DNA of 18,673 nucleotides from Alphaproteobacteria bacterium (GTDB taxonomy: Bacteria; Pseudomonadota; Alphaproteobacteria; UBA2136; UBA6156): assembly GCA_027489415.1 (NCBI GenBank), contig JAIXZU010000086.1, positions 1-18,673 of the forward strand, written 5' to 3'. The position numbers and the translations under genes were made by a program. Positions 1 to 5,866 of this stretch are shown in pieces (the stretch's first letter is position 1; each line of letters starts with the position of its first letter). The notes below the pieces were generated by a model. The model did not search any database, was not told where the DNA came from, and was given only the letters and a program-made list of their open reading frames with translations.

Positions 1-393
1 GCCGGCCTCATTGCCTTTTCCGGCCTCGGTGGGCTGGCTCTCAATCATATCCTGAAAACGGGCTTTGACCGCCCGCGTCCGGACCTCGTCGCCCATCTCG
101 TCGAAGTCCATTCCCTCAGCTTCCCCAGCGCCCACGCAATGCTCTCCGCCATCGTGTACCTCACGCTCGGCGCTTTACTCTCCCGCAGCCAGCCCTCGCT
201 AGCCCTCAAACTCTTTACACTTATCACCTCAGCCGTAATTGCCATGTCCATAGGTCTCAGCCGCATCTATCTCGGTGTCCATTGGCCAACCGATGTCCTC
301 GCCGGCTGGTGTATCGGTGTCGCCTGGGCCCTCGCCATCCTTCGCCTCCACGCCTACTTCATGCGTCGCCCGAGGGTAGTCTCTCATATATGA
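1..393 (+). CDS. PAP2-superfamily phosphatase, 3' end only
   Basis: The 130 visible residues carry all three parts of the PAP2 acid phosphatase signature. These are KTGFDRPRP (K-x6-RP) near residue 20, SFPSAH (the PSGH-type motif) near residue 40, and SRIYLGVHWPTD (SR-x5-H-x3-D) near residue 87. The family removes phosphate from phosphatidic acid, undecaprenyl pyrophosphate or related lipid phosphates at the membrane. The visible hydrophobic stretches, such as the one around AGWCIGVAWALAIL, fit a multi-pass membrane enzyme with its active site between helices. The start lies left of the window. An internal ATG at 139 cannot be the start because motif 1 lies before it. The stop TGA falls inside a perfect palindrome at 380-397. 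Family assignment is secure; the substrate is not. Confidence 0.93.
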   Translation, partial: AGLIAFSGLGGLALNHILKTGFDRPRPDLVAHLVEVHSLSFPSAHAMLSAIVYLTLGALLSRSQPSLALKLFTLITSAVIAMSIGLSRIYLGVHWPTDVLAGWCIGVAWALAILRLHAYFMRRPRVVSHI

Positions 394-397
394 GAGA
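380..397. promoter_or_regulatory. Perfect 18-bp palindrome, operator-like copy 1
   Basis: TCTCTCATATATGAGAGA is its own reverse complement. It overlaps the stop codon of the PAP2 gene. No T-run follows on either strand (the plus side is followed by A's), so it is not a classic terminator. A near-identical element sits at 430-453. The two centres are 53 bp apart, close to five helical turns, as expected for two dimers of one regulator on the same DNA face. The regulator is unknown. Confidence 0.6.
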
Positions 398-429
398 AAA
401 ATCGCCATTTAACCACCCCTCGCAATAGA

Positions 430-453
430 CAGTCTCTCATATACGAGAGACTG
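430..453. promoter_or_regulatory. Imperfect 24-bp palindrome, operator-like copy 2
   Basis: The arms CAGTCTCTC and GAGAGACTG pair perfectly around the core ATATAC. The core differs from copy 1 (380-397) by one base: CATATACG against CATATATG. The flank AGTCTCTC is shared by both copies. It lies about 110 bp before the start of the 566 gene, where an operator controlling that gene could sit. No T-run follows. Confidence 0.6.
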
Positions 454-565
454 TTAACCCACTGTATATCTTTTATGAAATTCCGGCCTCTCCCCCCTTT
501 ATAAATATCTCCCCCCTACCTACGTAATGTGTGTCACCGCACACCAATGGAAAGGAGAACGGAGA

Positions 566-847
566 ATGACTTACCTAGGATGGGACCAACTCGGTTTCGG
601 ATTCACAGTTGAAGAACGGGAAGACGGCAGCCCCTGGATCAAGGTTGTCGACCCCTGGTACAACCGCGCCGAATCCAAACCAACTGGCGCAATCACGTTG
701 AAGCTGCAACCCTATGCCTCCTACTCGGAAGCACGGGAAATTGCGAACTTCCTCAACAACTGCCTCACCAGTGGCCGTACACCAATTCTCTCCATGCAAC
801 AGGCTCCCAGCCGTGCAGGCGGGGGGGAGGCCAACATCAGCATCTAA
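566..847 (+). CDS. Small protein of unknown function (93 aa)
   Basis: Not recognised. The start at 566 is chosen because AAGGAG (552-557) stands 8 bases before it. The upstream ATG at 527 would add 13 residues that include the ribosome binding site and has no site of its own. The protein begins MTYLGWDQLGFGF and is soluble-looking, with many aromatic residues in the first half (WIKVVDPWYNR), a short helical stretch around SYSEAREIANFLNNCL, and a disordered, Gly-rich tail. There is no signal peptide, membrane segment or obvious catalytic motif. It stands alone between a pair of palindromes upstream and a hairpin downstream (870-893), so it is probably a single-gene transcript, possibly controlled by whatever binds the palindromes. 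Codon use and a good ribosome site argue it is real. Confidence 0.7.
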   Translation: MTYLGWDQLGFGFTVEEREDGSPWIKVVDPWYNRAESKPTGAITLKLQPYASYSEAREIANFLNNCLTSGRTPILSMQQAPSRAGGGEANISI

Positions 848-869
848 TCAATCCCTGTTCCGAAGCAAA

Positions 870-893
870 AAACGGGCCTCCCTGGGCCCGTTT
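870..893. terminator. Hairpin terminator between convergent genes
   Basis: Arms AAACGGGCC and GGCCCGTTT surround a 6-base loop. On the minus strand the stem runs into a T6 tract (complement of 867-872), so it best serves the lipoprotein gene that ends at 911. On the plus strand only TTTG follows, giving weaker termination for the 566 gene. Confidence 0.8.
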
Positions 894-910
894 GCTAATG
901 GTACATAAGT

Positions 911-1156
911 CTAACGCCACCATGGTTTGCCAAGGTTCACGTCATCTTTGTCACTCAGTCCGCCGGCAGCCGCTCCAACAGCGCCACCCAGCAATGCGCC
1001 GGACGCCCCGCTTCCACCAGTCGCAGCCGCACCCAGCATACCTGCGCCAGCGCCAATACCAGCACCACTCAGGGCACGGTCAGTTCGTGTATCACCACAG
1101 GCAGCCACTGCCATGACTGGTAACAAAACAGCAATCAGTTTCAAGTAAGTTGTCAT
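911..1156 (-). CDS. Glycine-zipper lipoprotein, predicted EcfG target
   Basis: The 81-residue product starts with a lipoprotein signal peptide ending at AVAAC, with Cys20 as the predicted lipidated residue. The mature part is dominated by a glycine/alanine zipper of alternating G-x-G-x-G and AAAGG segments (about residues 31-66), then a short charged end (SDKDDVNLGKPWWR). Glycine-zipper lipoproteins of this size are common in the proteobacterial cell envelope, and their role is mostly undefined. The ribosome site AAGGAG (complement of 1165-1170) lies 8 bases before the ATG. A site matching the EcfG consensus lies just upstream (1189-1213), so induction by the general stress response is likely. 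A terminator follows at 870-893. Lipoprotein nature is well supported; exact function is unknown. Confidence 0.85.
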   Translation of the reverse strand: MTTYLKLIAVLLPVMAVAACGDTRTDRALSGAGIGAGAGMLGAAATGGSGASGALLGGAVGAAAGGLSDKDDVNLGKPWWR

Positions 1157-1188
1157 GATTCTATCTCCTTATTGAACTCACAATCATT

Positions 1189-1213
1189 AACGTGAACAAC
1201 CTGAGTGAGTTCC
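1189..1213 (-). promoter_or_regulatory. EcfG-type promoter for the glycine-zipper lipoprotein
   Basis: Read on the minus strand the site is GGAAC (-35, complement of 1209-1213), 16 bases, then CGTT (-10, complement of 1189-1192). This is the known consensus for alphaproteobacterial general-stress sigma factors. Transcription would start about 7 bases further on, giving a leader of roughly 25 nt before the ATG at 1156. The ecfG gene itself is 4 kb away in this window. Confidence 0.82.
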
Positions 1214-1248
1214 TTGGTCTAAGGATTGCAGGAATCAGCAAGCGAGGC

Positions 1249-1273
1249 GGAACAAGCTGGTCCGCTAATCATT
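1249..1273 (+). promoter_or_regulatory. Possible relaxed EcfG-type promoter for the entericidin pair
   Basis: GGAAC at 1249-1253 is followed after 16 bases by CATT at 1270-1273, one base off the CGTT -10 element. Spacing matches the two stronger sites in this window exactly. It faces the entericidin gene starting at 1336, with a predicted leader of about 55 nt. Members of the entericidin family in enteric bacteria are under stationary-phase sigma control, so a stress promoter would make sense. One mismatch in a 3-4 base -10 element keeps this tentative. Confidence 0.4.
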
Positions 1274-1335
1274 AAGCCCATGTGGTCGCCATCTGGAGAA
1301 CGCAAGTTATCCAAAACTCATGAAAGTCGAATGCC

Positions 1336-1461
1336 ATGAAATCTCTCATTATCCTCTCTCTTTGCGCCACAGCCTTCGTGGTAACAGCCTGTAACACGAT
1401 TGCAGGCATAGGAAGGGATGTTCAGAGAAGTGGTGAACACCTTGAAGGCGCAGCCCAATAA
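1336..1461 (+). CDS. Entericidin-family small lipoprotein (41 aa)
   Basis: The frame gives MKSLIILSLCATAFVVTAC and then NTIAGIGRDVQRSGEHLEGAA. This is the entericidin A/B layout: a short hydrophobic signal, a lipobox ending at Cys19, and the family pattern C-N-T-x-x-G-x-G-x-D-x-x-x-x-G. The mature lipopeptide would be about 23 residues, anchored to the membrane. Entericidins are small envelope lipoproteins; in enteric bacteria a tandem pair has been described as a toxin and its antidote linked to stationary-phase lysis. Here too a second related peptide follows 32 bases later (1494). The ribosome site is weak (GAAAG at 1323-1327). The gene faces away from the glycine-zipper lipoprotein. Confidence 0.85.
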   Translation: MKSLIILSLCATAFVVTACNTIAGIGRDVQRSGEHLEGAAQ

Positions 1462-1493
1462 ATGAAATCTCAATGCAATAGAAAGATCTAACC

Positions 1494-1607
1494 ATGGTTC
1501 TCGTAGTACTCGCTATCATTGTTGCCGGCGTGGCCATTATCGGCGGTGGTAACACCGTGTCTGGTTTTGGTCGGGACGTTGAAAACACCGGCGAAAAAAT
1601 TCAGTAA
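1494..1607 (+). CDS. Entericidin-like membrane peptide lacking the lipobox cysteine (37 aa)
   Basis: The product starts with a hydrophobic helix (MVLVVLAIIVAGVAIIGGG) and continues NTVSGFGRDVENTGEKIQ. The second half aligns residue for residue with the mature part of the preceding entericidin (NTIAGIGRDVQRSGEHLEG). The cysteine that would be lipidated is replaced by glycine, so this copy should stay as a single-helix membrane peptide. An in-frame TAG at 1479 blocks any longer reading, which fixes the ATG at 1494. The ribosome site is weak (GAAAG at 1481-1485). It is probably cotranscribed with the 1336 gene and ends before the terminator at 1620-1643. It may be a diverged partner of the upstream peptide. 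Confidence 0.72.
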   Translation: MVLVVLAIIVAGVAIIGGGNTVSGFGRDVENTGEKIQ

Positions 1608-1619
1608 ATCCAAATAAAT

Positions 1620-1643
1620 AAAAAGCGCCGTGAGGCGCTTTTT
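1620..1643. terminator. Bidirectional terminator
   Basis: The sequence reads A5, GCGCC, GTGA loop, GGCGC, T5. Both strands show stem plus T-run. It ends the entericidin pair on the plus strand and the PLDc_N gene (stop at 1658) on the minus strand. Confidence 0.9.
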
Positions 1644-1657
1644 GCATGTATCTGCCT

Positions 1658-1846
1658 TTAAAGGGCAATAGGCTGAGTTTTCTTCGGCCCGGCAACATAC
1701 CAAACAAGCAGTCCAAGTACGGGCAAGAAGAAAATAGCCATAACCCATAAGGCTTTCTTAAGCGGGGTTGCGCTGGAGCCAAGCACCTGCAAAATCGCAT
1801 AAATATCCAGAATAAATATGAGAAGTCCAAAAATTCCACTAATCAC
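1658..1846 (-). CDS. PLDc_N-type two-helix membrane protein (62 aa), predicted EcfG target
   Basis: The product has two membrane helices (about residues 3-22 and 31-52) with KKALWVMAIFFLPVLGLLVWYVAGPKK around the second helix described here in outline: a basic pair, an LW, a PxxGLL core, and a Tyr/Gly-Pro exit. This is the layout of the PLDc_N domain, the membrane anchor found at the start of cardiolipin synthases and also as stand-alone small proteins. No catalytic HKD phospholipase domain follows, so it is not a synthase. The start is GTG at 1846, chosen because AAGGA stands 7 bases upstream on the minus strand and no in-frame ATG fits. An EcfG-type promoter lies directly upstream (1878-1902). 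Function of stand-alone PLDc_N proteins is not established; a role at the stressed membrane is inference. Confidence 0.83.
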   Translation of the reverse strand: MISGIFGLLIFILDIYAILQVLGSSATPLKKALWVMAIFFLPVLGLLVWYVAGPKKTQPIAL

Positions 1847-1877
1847 GGTATGATCCTTTCCTGTTGTTCAATCACTT

Positions 1878-1902
1878 AACTCAATATGTGTCGTTTGGTT
1901 CC
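1878..1902 (-). promoter_or_regulatory. EcfG-type promoter for the PLDc_N membrane protein
   Basis: On the minus strand GGAAC (complement of 1898-1902) is followed by 16 bases and AGTT (complement of 1878-1881). The GGAAC-to-GTT spacing is identical to that at 1189-1213. The predicted leader to the GTG at 1846 is about 25 nt. The site lies in the 60-base gap after the kinase stop codon, so the small gene can be induced independently of kinase transcription. Confidence 0.78.
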
Positions 1903-1906
1903 GCTG

Positions 1907-3766
1907 TTAACTGGAGGATACCTCAGCTTCATCCACGGTCAGTGCCGCAGGTAAATCCATCTCAGCTTTGAATCCTTGCGGAGCATAGTCAAGCTTAACC
2001 TCAGCACCTAAGGCCCGCGTCAAATTGCGTTCAATCACTTGGCTACCAAATCCTCGGCTCGTTGGCGGGGTAACGGTGGGCCCGCCTTTTTCTTTCCAGG
2101 TAAGCCTTAAGACGCGGTCAGCATTCCGCCCCTTCCAGTCCCAATTGATACTTACCTGACCCGTCGGTACCGACAAAGCACCATACTTCACGGCATTCGT
2201 GGCCATTTCATGTAAGGCCATACCAAGGTTTTGTGCGGCATCGGGGTTCATATAGACTTTCGGCCCATGAACGATAATTTGCGTTCCCACAAGGTCGCTA
2301 TAATGCCCAAGCTGGGAGCTGATAAGCTCGCTAATACTCGCTCGCTGCCAGCTTTCTTGCACCAACAGGTCGTGGCTTCCAGCAAGGGCATGCAGCCGGG
2401 CACCGAAACGTTCAATAAACTCCTGCACATTTTCGCTATGGCGCGCAGTCTGCCGGGCCATGGCTTGAATCACCGCAAGCAGGTTCTTGGAACGGTGGGT
2501 CAGCTCTCGCATCAGCAAACGAAGATGTTGCTCCCAGCCTTTTCGCTCGGAAATATCAATCGCCGCCCCCGTAAGTCCAACAACAAGTCCGGCACGGTTT
2601 TTCAAGGGGGCAATACTGATATCATACCATCGGAAGCTATCATCAACCTTGGCTTTAACTTCGCCGCGCACCAGTTCACCACTCTCAAGTGCTTTAATTT
2701 TCAGGGGTTTCATAAACGCATAGTTTTCTGGCTCCAGAACCTCAGCATTGGTCTTGCCAATGTAATATTCAGGAGGACGCCCCAGAAACTCATGACTGAC
2801 AGCCGCATATTTCAGGTCTTTATCGAGTGTAAAGACGACTGTATGGGAACTTTCCATCGCCAATTTATAATACTGCAGATTCGCAGCAAGCTCGCTGCTG
2901 AGCCTCACCTGCTCGTCTTCAAGCATTTTTCTGTCAGAAATATCCACCGCAATGCCATTGAGGCTTATTACATCACCATGATCATCAAGAACCGGTTCAA
3001 TATGCATCCTAAACCAAGTCTCACGGCCATGGTCAGTAATACTTACTTCCCCTTCAACAGACTTTTTACTTGCTACGGCCCGCTGCTTAAGCGCAACAAT
3101 CGGCCCACAGCTGCTGGGGGGAATAATCTCAAAGTCCGTCTTGCCAATCGCATTGGCGGTGGATCCGCTATCCGGCGTAAAAGCCCATATGTAGCGTAGG
3201 TTCTTGTCCTGTGTGAACACGGAAATACCCGCACCCCGTAACGCTTTTTCAAAGCGTTCACGGACCATCTGGAGTTCGGATGTGCGTTCTTCAATAAGTT
3301 GGTCAATATCAGCATGGGATGAAGAGATTTTCGCACTCAGATCGCGTAAACGTCCTTCCACCTCCCGGAGGTGGGAAGGGGCGGGAAGCCTCAGAAAGCG
3401 GCTTCGCATCGTCCATAAAATAATGGCAGCAATCAACGTGAGGCTACCCGCACTCAGCTTGATAATCGTAAATAATCCATAAATCGGCTGCCATACCAGA
3501 ATGATCGAGACAACGTTCTGCAAACAACGCACACCAAACAGCGCACCAATCAGGTAGGCCATAAGCTTCACATGCCAGCCAAAATCTCGTCTGCGCCATG
3601 CAAATAAGACAAACCCAAGCGCAATCAAGGCACAACCCAATGCATTCGTAGCATTAGAAAGGATATCCAAAGGCAGCATATGGGAGTCCCATCCCATGCT
3701 GTCACCGCGGGAGACATACCGGCTTGTATCAAACATCCAGTTCAGCACATCACTCATCGTCATCAA
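1907..3766 (-). CDS. HWE-family membrane sensor histidine kinase, probable PhyR kinase
   Basis: 619 residues. Three membrane helices (about 42-58, 66-92, 96-120) are followed by a coiled-coil-like stretch (about 133-175), two PAS domains (about 170-280 and 295-410) and a kinase core. The core has the phospho-acceptor His424 in ELTHRSKNLLAV, an N-box HEMATNAVKYGAL (519-531) and WKE at 557-559. The H, W and E features define the HWE kinases. Kinases of this kind phosphorylate PhyR in alphaproteobacteria and start the general stress response; position next to phyR supports that partnership. There is no receiver domain. The start is the first of three close ATGs, with GGAG 9 bases upstream. The gap to phyR holds a terminator, so it probably has its own promoter; TATGAT (complement of 3819-3824) is a possible -10. 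The signal it senses cannot be read from sequence. Confidence 0.9.
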   Translation of the reverse strand: MMTMSDVLNWMFDTSRYVSRGDSMGWDSHMLPLDILSNATNALGCALIALGFVLFAWRRRDFGWHVKLMAYLIGALFGVRCLQNVVSIILVWQPIYGLFTIIKLSAGSLTLIAAIILWTMRSRFLRLPAPSHLREVEGRLRDLSAKISSSHADIDQLIEERTSELQMVRERFEKALRGAGISVFTQDKNLRYIWAFTPDSGSTANAIGKTDFEIIPPSSCGPIVALKQRAVASKKSVEGEVSITDHGRETWFRMHIEPVLDDHGDVISLNGIAVDISDRKMLEDEQVRLSSELAANLQYYKLAMESSHTVVFTLDKDLKYAAVSHEFLGRPPEYYIGKTNAEVLEPENYAFMKPLKIKALESGELVRGEVKAKVDDSFRWYDISIAPLKNRAGLVVGLTGAAIDISERKGWEQHLRLLMRELTHRSKNLLAVIQAMARQTARHSENVQEFIERFGARLHALAGSHDLLVQESWQRASISELISSQLGHYSDLVGTQIIVHGPKVYMNPDAAQNLGMALHEMATNAVKYGALSVPTGQVSINWDWKGRNADRVLRLTWKEKGGPTVTPPTSRGFGSQVIERNLTRALGAEVKLDYAPQGFKAEMDLPAALTVDEAEVSSS

Positions 3767-3876
3767 TTCAGTCTCCGTTGTGCTGTTAAAAGGTTAAACC
3801 GGCTCAAATGGCTAACAATCATACCTTCGCAGTGTTGCATGAGTGTACACATTTTTATTCAGTACGTCAAAAACAG

Positions 3877-3900
3877 AACAGCCCGCAAGAACGGGCTGTT
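3877..3900 (-). terminator. Terminator of phyR
   Basis: On the minus strand AACAGCCCG, a 6-base loop and CGGGCTGTT are followed by CTGTTTTTG. It lies 14 bases after the phyR stop and before the kinase gene, so kinase expression is at least partly separate from phyR. Confidence 0.85.
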
Positions 3901-3913
3901 GATGGTTTTATCA

Positions 3914-4714
3914 TTAAGCAGCTCTGCTAGTCCCAGCAGTCTGCTCAAAGAACAACGCCTGGCTGATAATCGCGGACAACATTACGGGGTTGTAAGGCTT
4001 GGTCAGCAAAAAGGCTGGTTCAGGGCGTGCGCCGGTCAAAAGCCGTTCTGGGTAAGCCGTAATGAAAATGACGGGAACATCAAGCTTTTGCAGCAAATCG
4101 TTAACGGCATCAAGTCCGCTGCTGCCGTCAGCGAGTTGAATATCTGCCAGAATCAGTCCCGGGGTACGTGTTTTCACAGCAGTCAGTGCCTCGGTATGCG
4201 TCCGCGCAACTGCGGTAACCGAGTGTCCAAGGCTTTCAACAAGGCTCTCTAGGTCAATCGCAATCAGGGGTTCATCTTCAATAATCAACACATCGGTCTG
4301 TATGTGCGAACCCATTTCACGCCCTGCCGCTGTCACCAGTTCCTGCAGCTCATGCACCTGCAACCCAAGAATTTCCGCAGCATCTTGTTGGCTGAAGCCT
4401 TCCATGGAAGTCAGCAGAAAAGCCTGTCGCGGTAATGGCGTGATAATCTCCAGTGTCGGCACGGCCTGGCTTGGGTCCATCTGAATATCACTGCTGTTCT
4501 CAGTATTGGCGGTCACGGAATTCCAGTAACGGCTGAATACGCTGTAGAGTGCCACCTTCACATTTCCATGGGTTTGCATCAGGCTTGGGTCGGAAACAAG
4601 CGCTTCAAGCGTTGCACTGACATATGCATCACCAGCCTGTTGGGTGCCGCACAATGCGCGGGCGTAGCGTCGAAGGTAAGGTACAAATTGGGCAACTTGC
4701 TGGGCCATGGACAT
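3914..4714 (-). CDS. phyR: PhyR, anti-anti-sigma response regulator of the general stress response
   Basis: 266 residues in the PhyR layout. An N-terminal sigma-factor-like domain (about 1-135; starts with QFVPYLRRYARAL, sigma4-like part around GFSQQDAAEILGL) precedes a receiver domain (about 140-255). The receiver has the acidic pocket EDE (146-148), the phospho-acceptor Asp191 in LILADIQLADG, Thr219 in FITAYPERL, and Lys239 in LLTKPY. The last two belong to the FAT GUY receiver type typical of PhyR. When phosphorylated, the sigma-like domain is freed to bind NepR and so releases EcfG. The ATG at 4714 gives the usual N-terminus; AAGGGA lies upstream. It is divergent from nepR-ecfG across a 248-base AT-rich gap. 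A loose GGAAC-N16-AATT match at 4866-4890 faces it, but is weaker than the other sites. Confidence 0.96.
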   Translation of the reverse strand: MSMAQQVAQFVPYLRRYARALCGTQQAGDAYVSATLEALVSDPSLMQTHGNVKVALYSVFSRYWNSVTANTENSSDIQMDPSQAVPTLEIITPLPRQAFLLTSMEGFSQQDAAEILGLQVHELQELVTAAGREMGSHIQTDVLIIEDEPLIAIDLESLVESLGHSVTAVARTHTEALTAVKTRTPGLILADIQLADGSSGLDAVNDLLQKLDVPVIFITAYPERLLTGARPEPAFLLTKPYNPVMLSAIISQALFFEQTAGTSRAA

Positions 4715-4962
4715 AATAAGAGGTTCCCTTTCTTGAAAACAGGTTCGTACACGTAGGTCTGGCCCTCATTTGTCACGGGAATTCTCATTCTGGCAAGAGA
4801 AATATGATGAAAAATACAATGAATTTTAATGGGATAACTAATAATTGAGTCGCGCAATTGATGATAATTGATTGGCCTGCGGATTGTTCCATAAAAATCA
4901 TCCCAAACAACAAAAATAAAGATGTTTACCCTCTGCATACCATCACGTATAGAATGTGAAGA
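4715..4962. promoter_or_regulatory. Divergent phyR / nepR-ecfG promoter region
   Basis: This AT-rich 248-base gap must drive phyR leftwards and nepR-ecfG rightwards. No perfect GGAAC-N16/17-GTT is seen on either strand. The nearest is GGAAC-N16-AATT on the minus strand (4866-4890), facing phyR. Plus-strand TTGATT near 4870 followed about 17 bases later by an A-rich ATAAAA could be a housekeeping promoter for nepR, but this is a guess. No hairpin terminator or small gene is seen. Confidence 0.45.
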
Positions 4963-5205
4963 ATGAAGCGTACCGAAACCCCATCTACCCTGAGCTCCCT
5001 CAAATCCGATGAAACAGGAGCCGACGGCATGCCCTCACCTCAAATTCAGCCTGATACCGACTCCATGGGCCTGAGCCCCGCAGTCCAAAAACATATCGGG
5101 AACCTACTGAAAGTCAGTTACCAGAACCTTCTGACCGATCCCGTGCCGGATCGCTTCGCCAGCCTGCTCGACCAGCTCGAGCAAGCCGAAAAGAAAGGGA
5201 AGTAG
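4963..5205 (+). CDS. nepR: NepR, anti-sigma factor of EcfG
   Basis: The C-terminal half is the NepR core: LSPAVQKHIGNLLKVSYQ, then NLLTDPVPDRFASLLDQL and a charged end. The conserved features are the IGxxL helix, the P-x-PDRF turn and the LLDQL helix. NepR binds EcfG and keeps it from core RNA polymerase until phosphorylated PhyR takes it away. The first ATG (4963) gives 80 residues but has only a weak ribosome site. A second in-frame ATG at 5029 has AGGAG 8 bases upstream and would give 58 residues, a normal NepR length that keeps the whole core. The true start may be 5029. Two bases separate its stop from ecfG, so the two are cotranscribed and probably translationally coupled. Confidence 0.92.
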   Translation: MKRTETPSTLSSLKSDETGADGMPSPQIQPDTDSMGLSPAVQKHIGNLLKVSYQNLLTDPVPDRFASLLDQLEQAEKKGK

Positions 5206-5207
5206 TC

Positions 5208-5831
5208 ATGGTCGCCCTTTCAGCAAAAGTCGCGGATGCGACTCAGCCGGTGCAGGCTGCGGCACCCGCACCAACCTTTAATTTCAAGGAAGAGCTTCTG
5301 GCAGCAGTGCCATCGCTTCGCGCGTTTGCCTTGTCATTGACCTACAACGGAGACCGCGCCGACGATCTCGTTCAGGAAACCCTCGTCAGGGCGTGGGCAA
5401 ACCGGGAAAATTACCGACCCGATACACACCTGAAGGCCTGGCTGTTTACCATTCTGCGCAACCAGTTCTATACCGAGTGCCGCAAACGTCAGCGCGAAGT
5501 CGAGGACGCTGACGGCTCCTATGCCGAACGTCTGGTCACAATGCCCGACCAAATGAAACATCTGGACTTTGTCCGGTTCCGCCAGGCGATGACCAAACTA
5601 CCGAACGACCAGCGCGAGGTGCTACTCCTCGTCGGCGCCAGTGGCTTTAGTTATGAGGAAGCTGCCGAAATCTGCAACGTTGCCGTAGGCACTGTGAAAA
5701 GCCGGATTAACCGTGGCCGCGCCAAGTTGGCAGAACTTCTCGGAATGGCCTCCCCGTCGGACCACGCCGAGGACGACACCATGCTCGCCGCCATATCAGG
5801 CCCCATGTCCAGTAACCGTATGGTGGAATAA
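5208..5831 (+). CDS. ecfG: EcfG, general stress response ECF sigma factor
   Basis: 207 residues with two sigma domains. Region 2 (about 30-100) contains LRAFALSLTYNGDRADDLVQ and ETLVRAW, and region 4 (about 130-180) contains LPNDQREVLLLVGASGFSYE and the helix-turn-helix CNVAVGTVKSRINRGRAKLA. This is the EcfG (ECF15) type found only in alphaproteobacteria with PhyR-NepR. It directs RNA polymerase to GGAAC-N16-17-GTT promoters, of which two clear examples occur 3-4 kb to the left. The ATG follows nepR by two bases; AAGGGAAG inside the nepR end acts as ribosome site. A short extension of about 25 residues, Ala/Pro-rich, precedes region 2. The operon is closed by the terminator at 5830-5855. Position beside nepR and phyR makes the call firm. 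Confidence 0.95.
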   Translation: MVALSAKVADATQPVQAAAPAPTFNFKEELLAAVPSLRAFALSLTYNGDRADDLVQETLVRAWANRENYRPDTHLKAWLFTILRNQFYTECRKRQREVEDADGSYAERLVTMPDQMKHLDFVRFRQAMTKLPNDQREVLLLVGASGFSYEEAAEICNVAVGTVKSRINRGRAKLAELLGMASPSDHAEDDTMLAAISGPMSSNRMVE

Positions 5832-5855
5832 AAACAGCCCCTAAGGGCTGTTTTT
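5830..5855. terminator. Bidirectional terminator between ecfG and fadE
   Basis: A5-CAGCCC, loop CTAA, GGGCTG-T5. The stem begins in the stop codon of ecfG and also lies 12 bases after the convergent fadE stop. Symmetric A and T tracts allow action in both directions. Confidence 0.92.
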
Positions 5856-5866
5856 AATAGTACGGT

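Noticed and set aside
380..397. Palindrome as terminator of the PAP2 gene
   Set aside because: AT-rich centre, no T-run on the plus strand, and a second copy 53 bp on; operator fits better.
527..565. 13-residue longer start for the 566 gene
   Set aside because: The extension encodes the ribosome site AAGGAG of the better start.
2231..3199. 322-codon plus-strand frame opposite the sensor kinase
   Set aside because: It lies wholly inside the kinase gene, whose PAS and HWE motifs are intact; the product looks like no protein family.
4723..4727. GGAAC just before phyR as an EcfG -35
   Set aside because: No GTT at 16-17 bases, and the site would place transcription start inside the gene; it is part of the ribosome site region.
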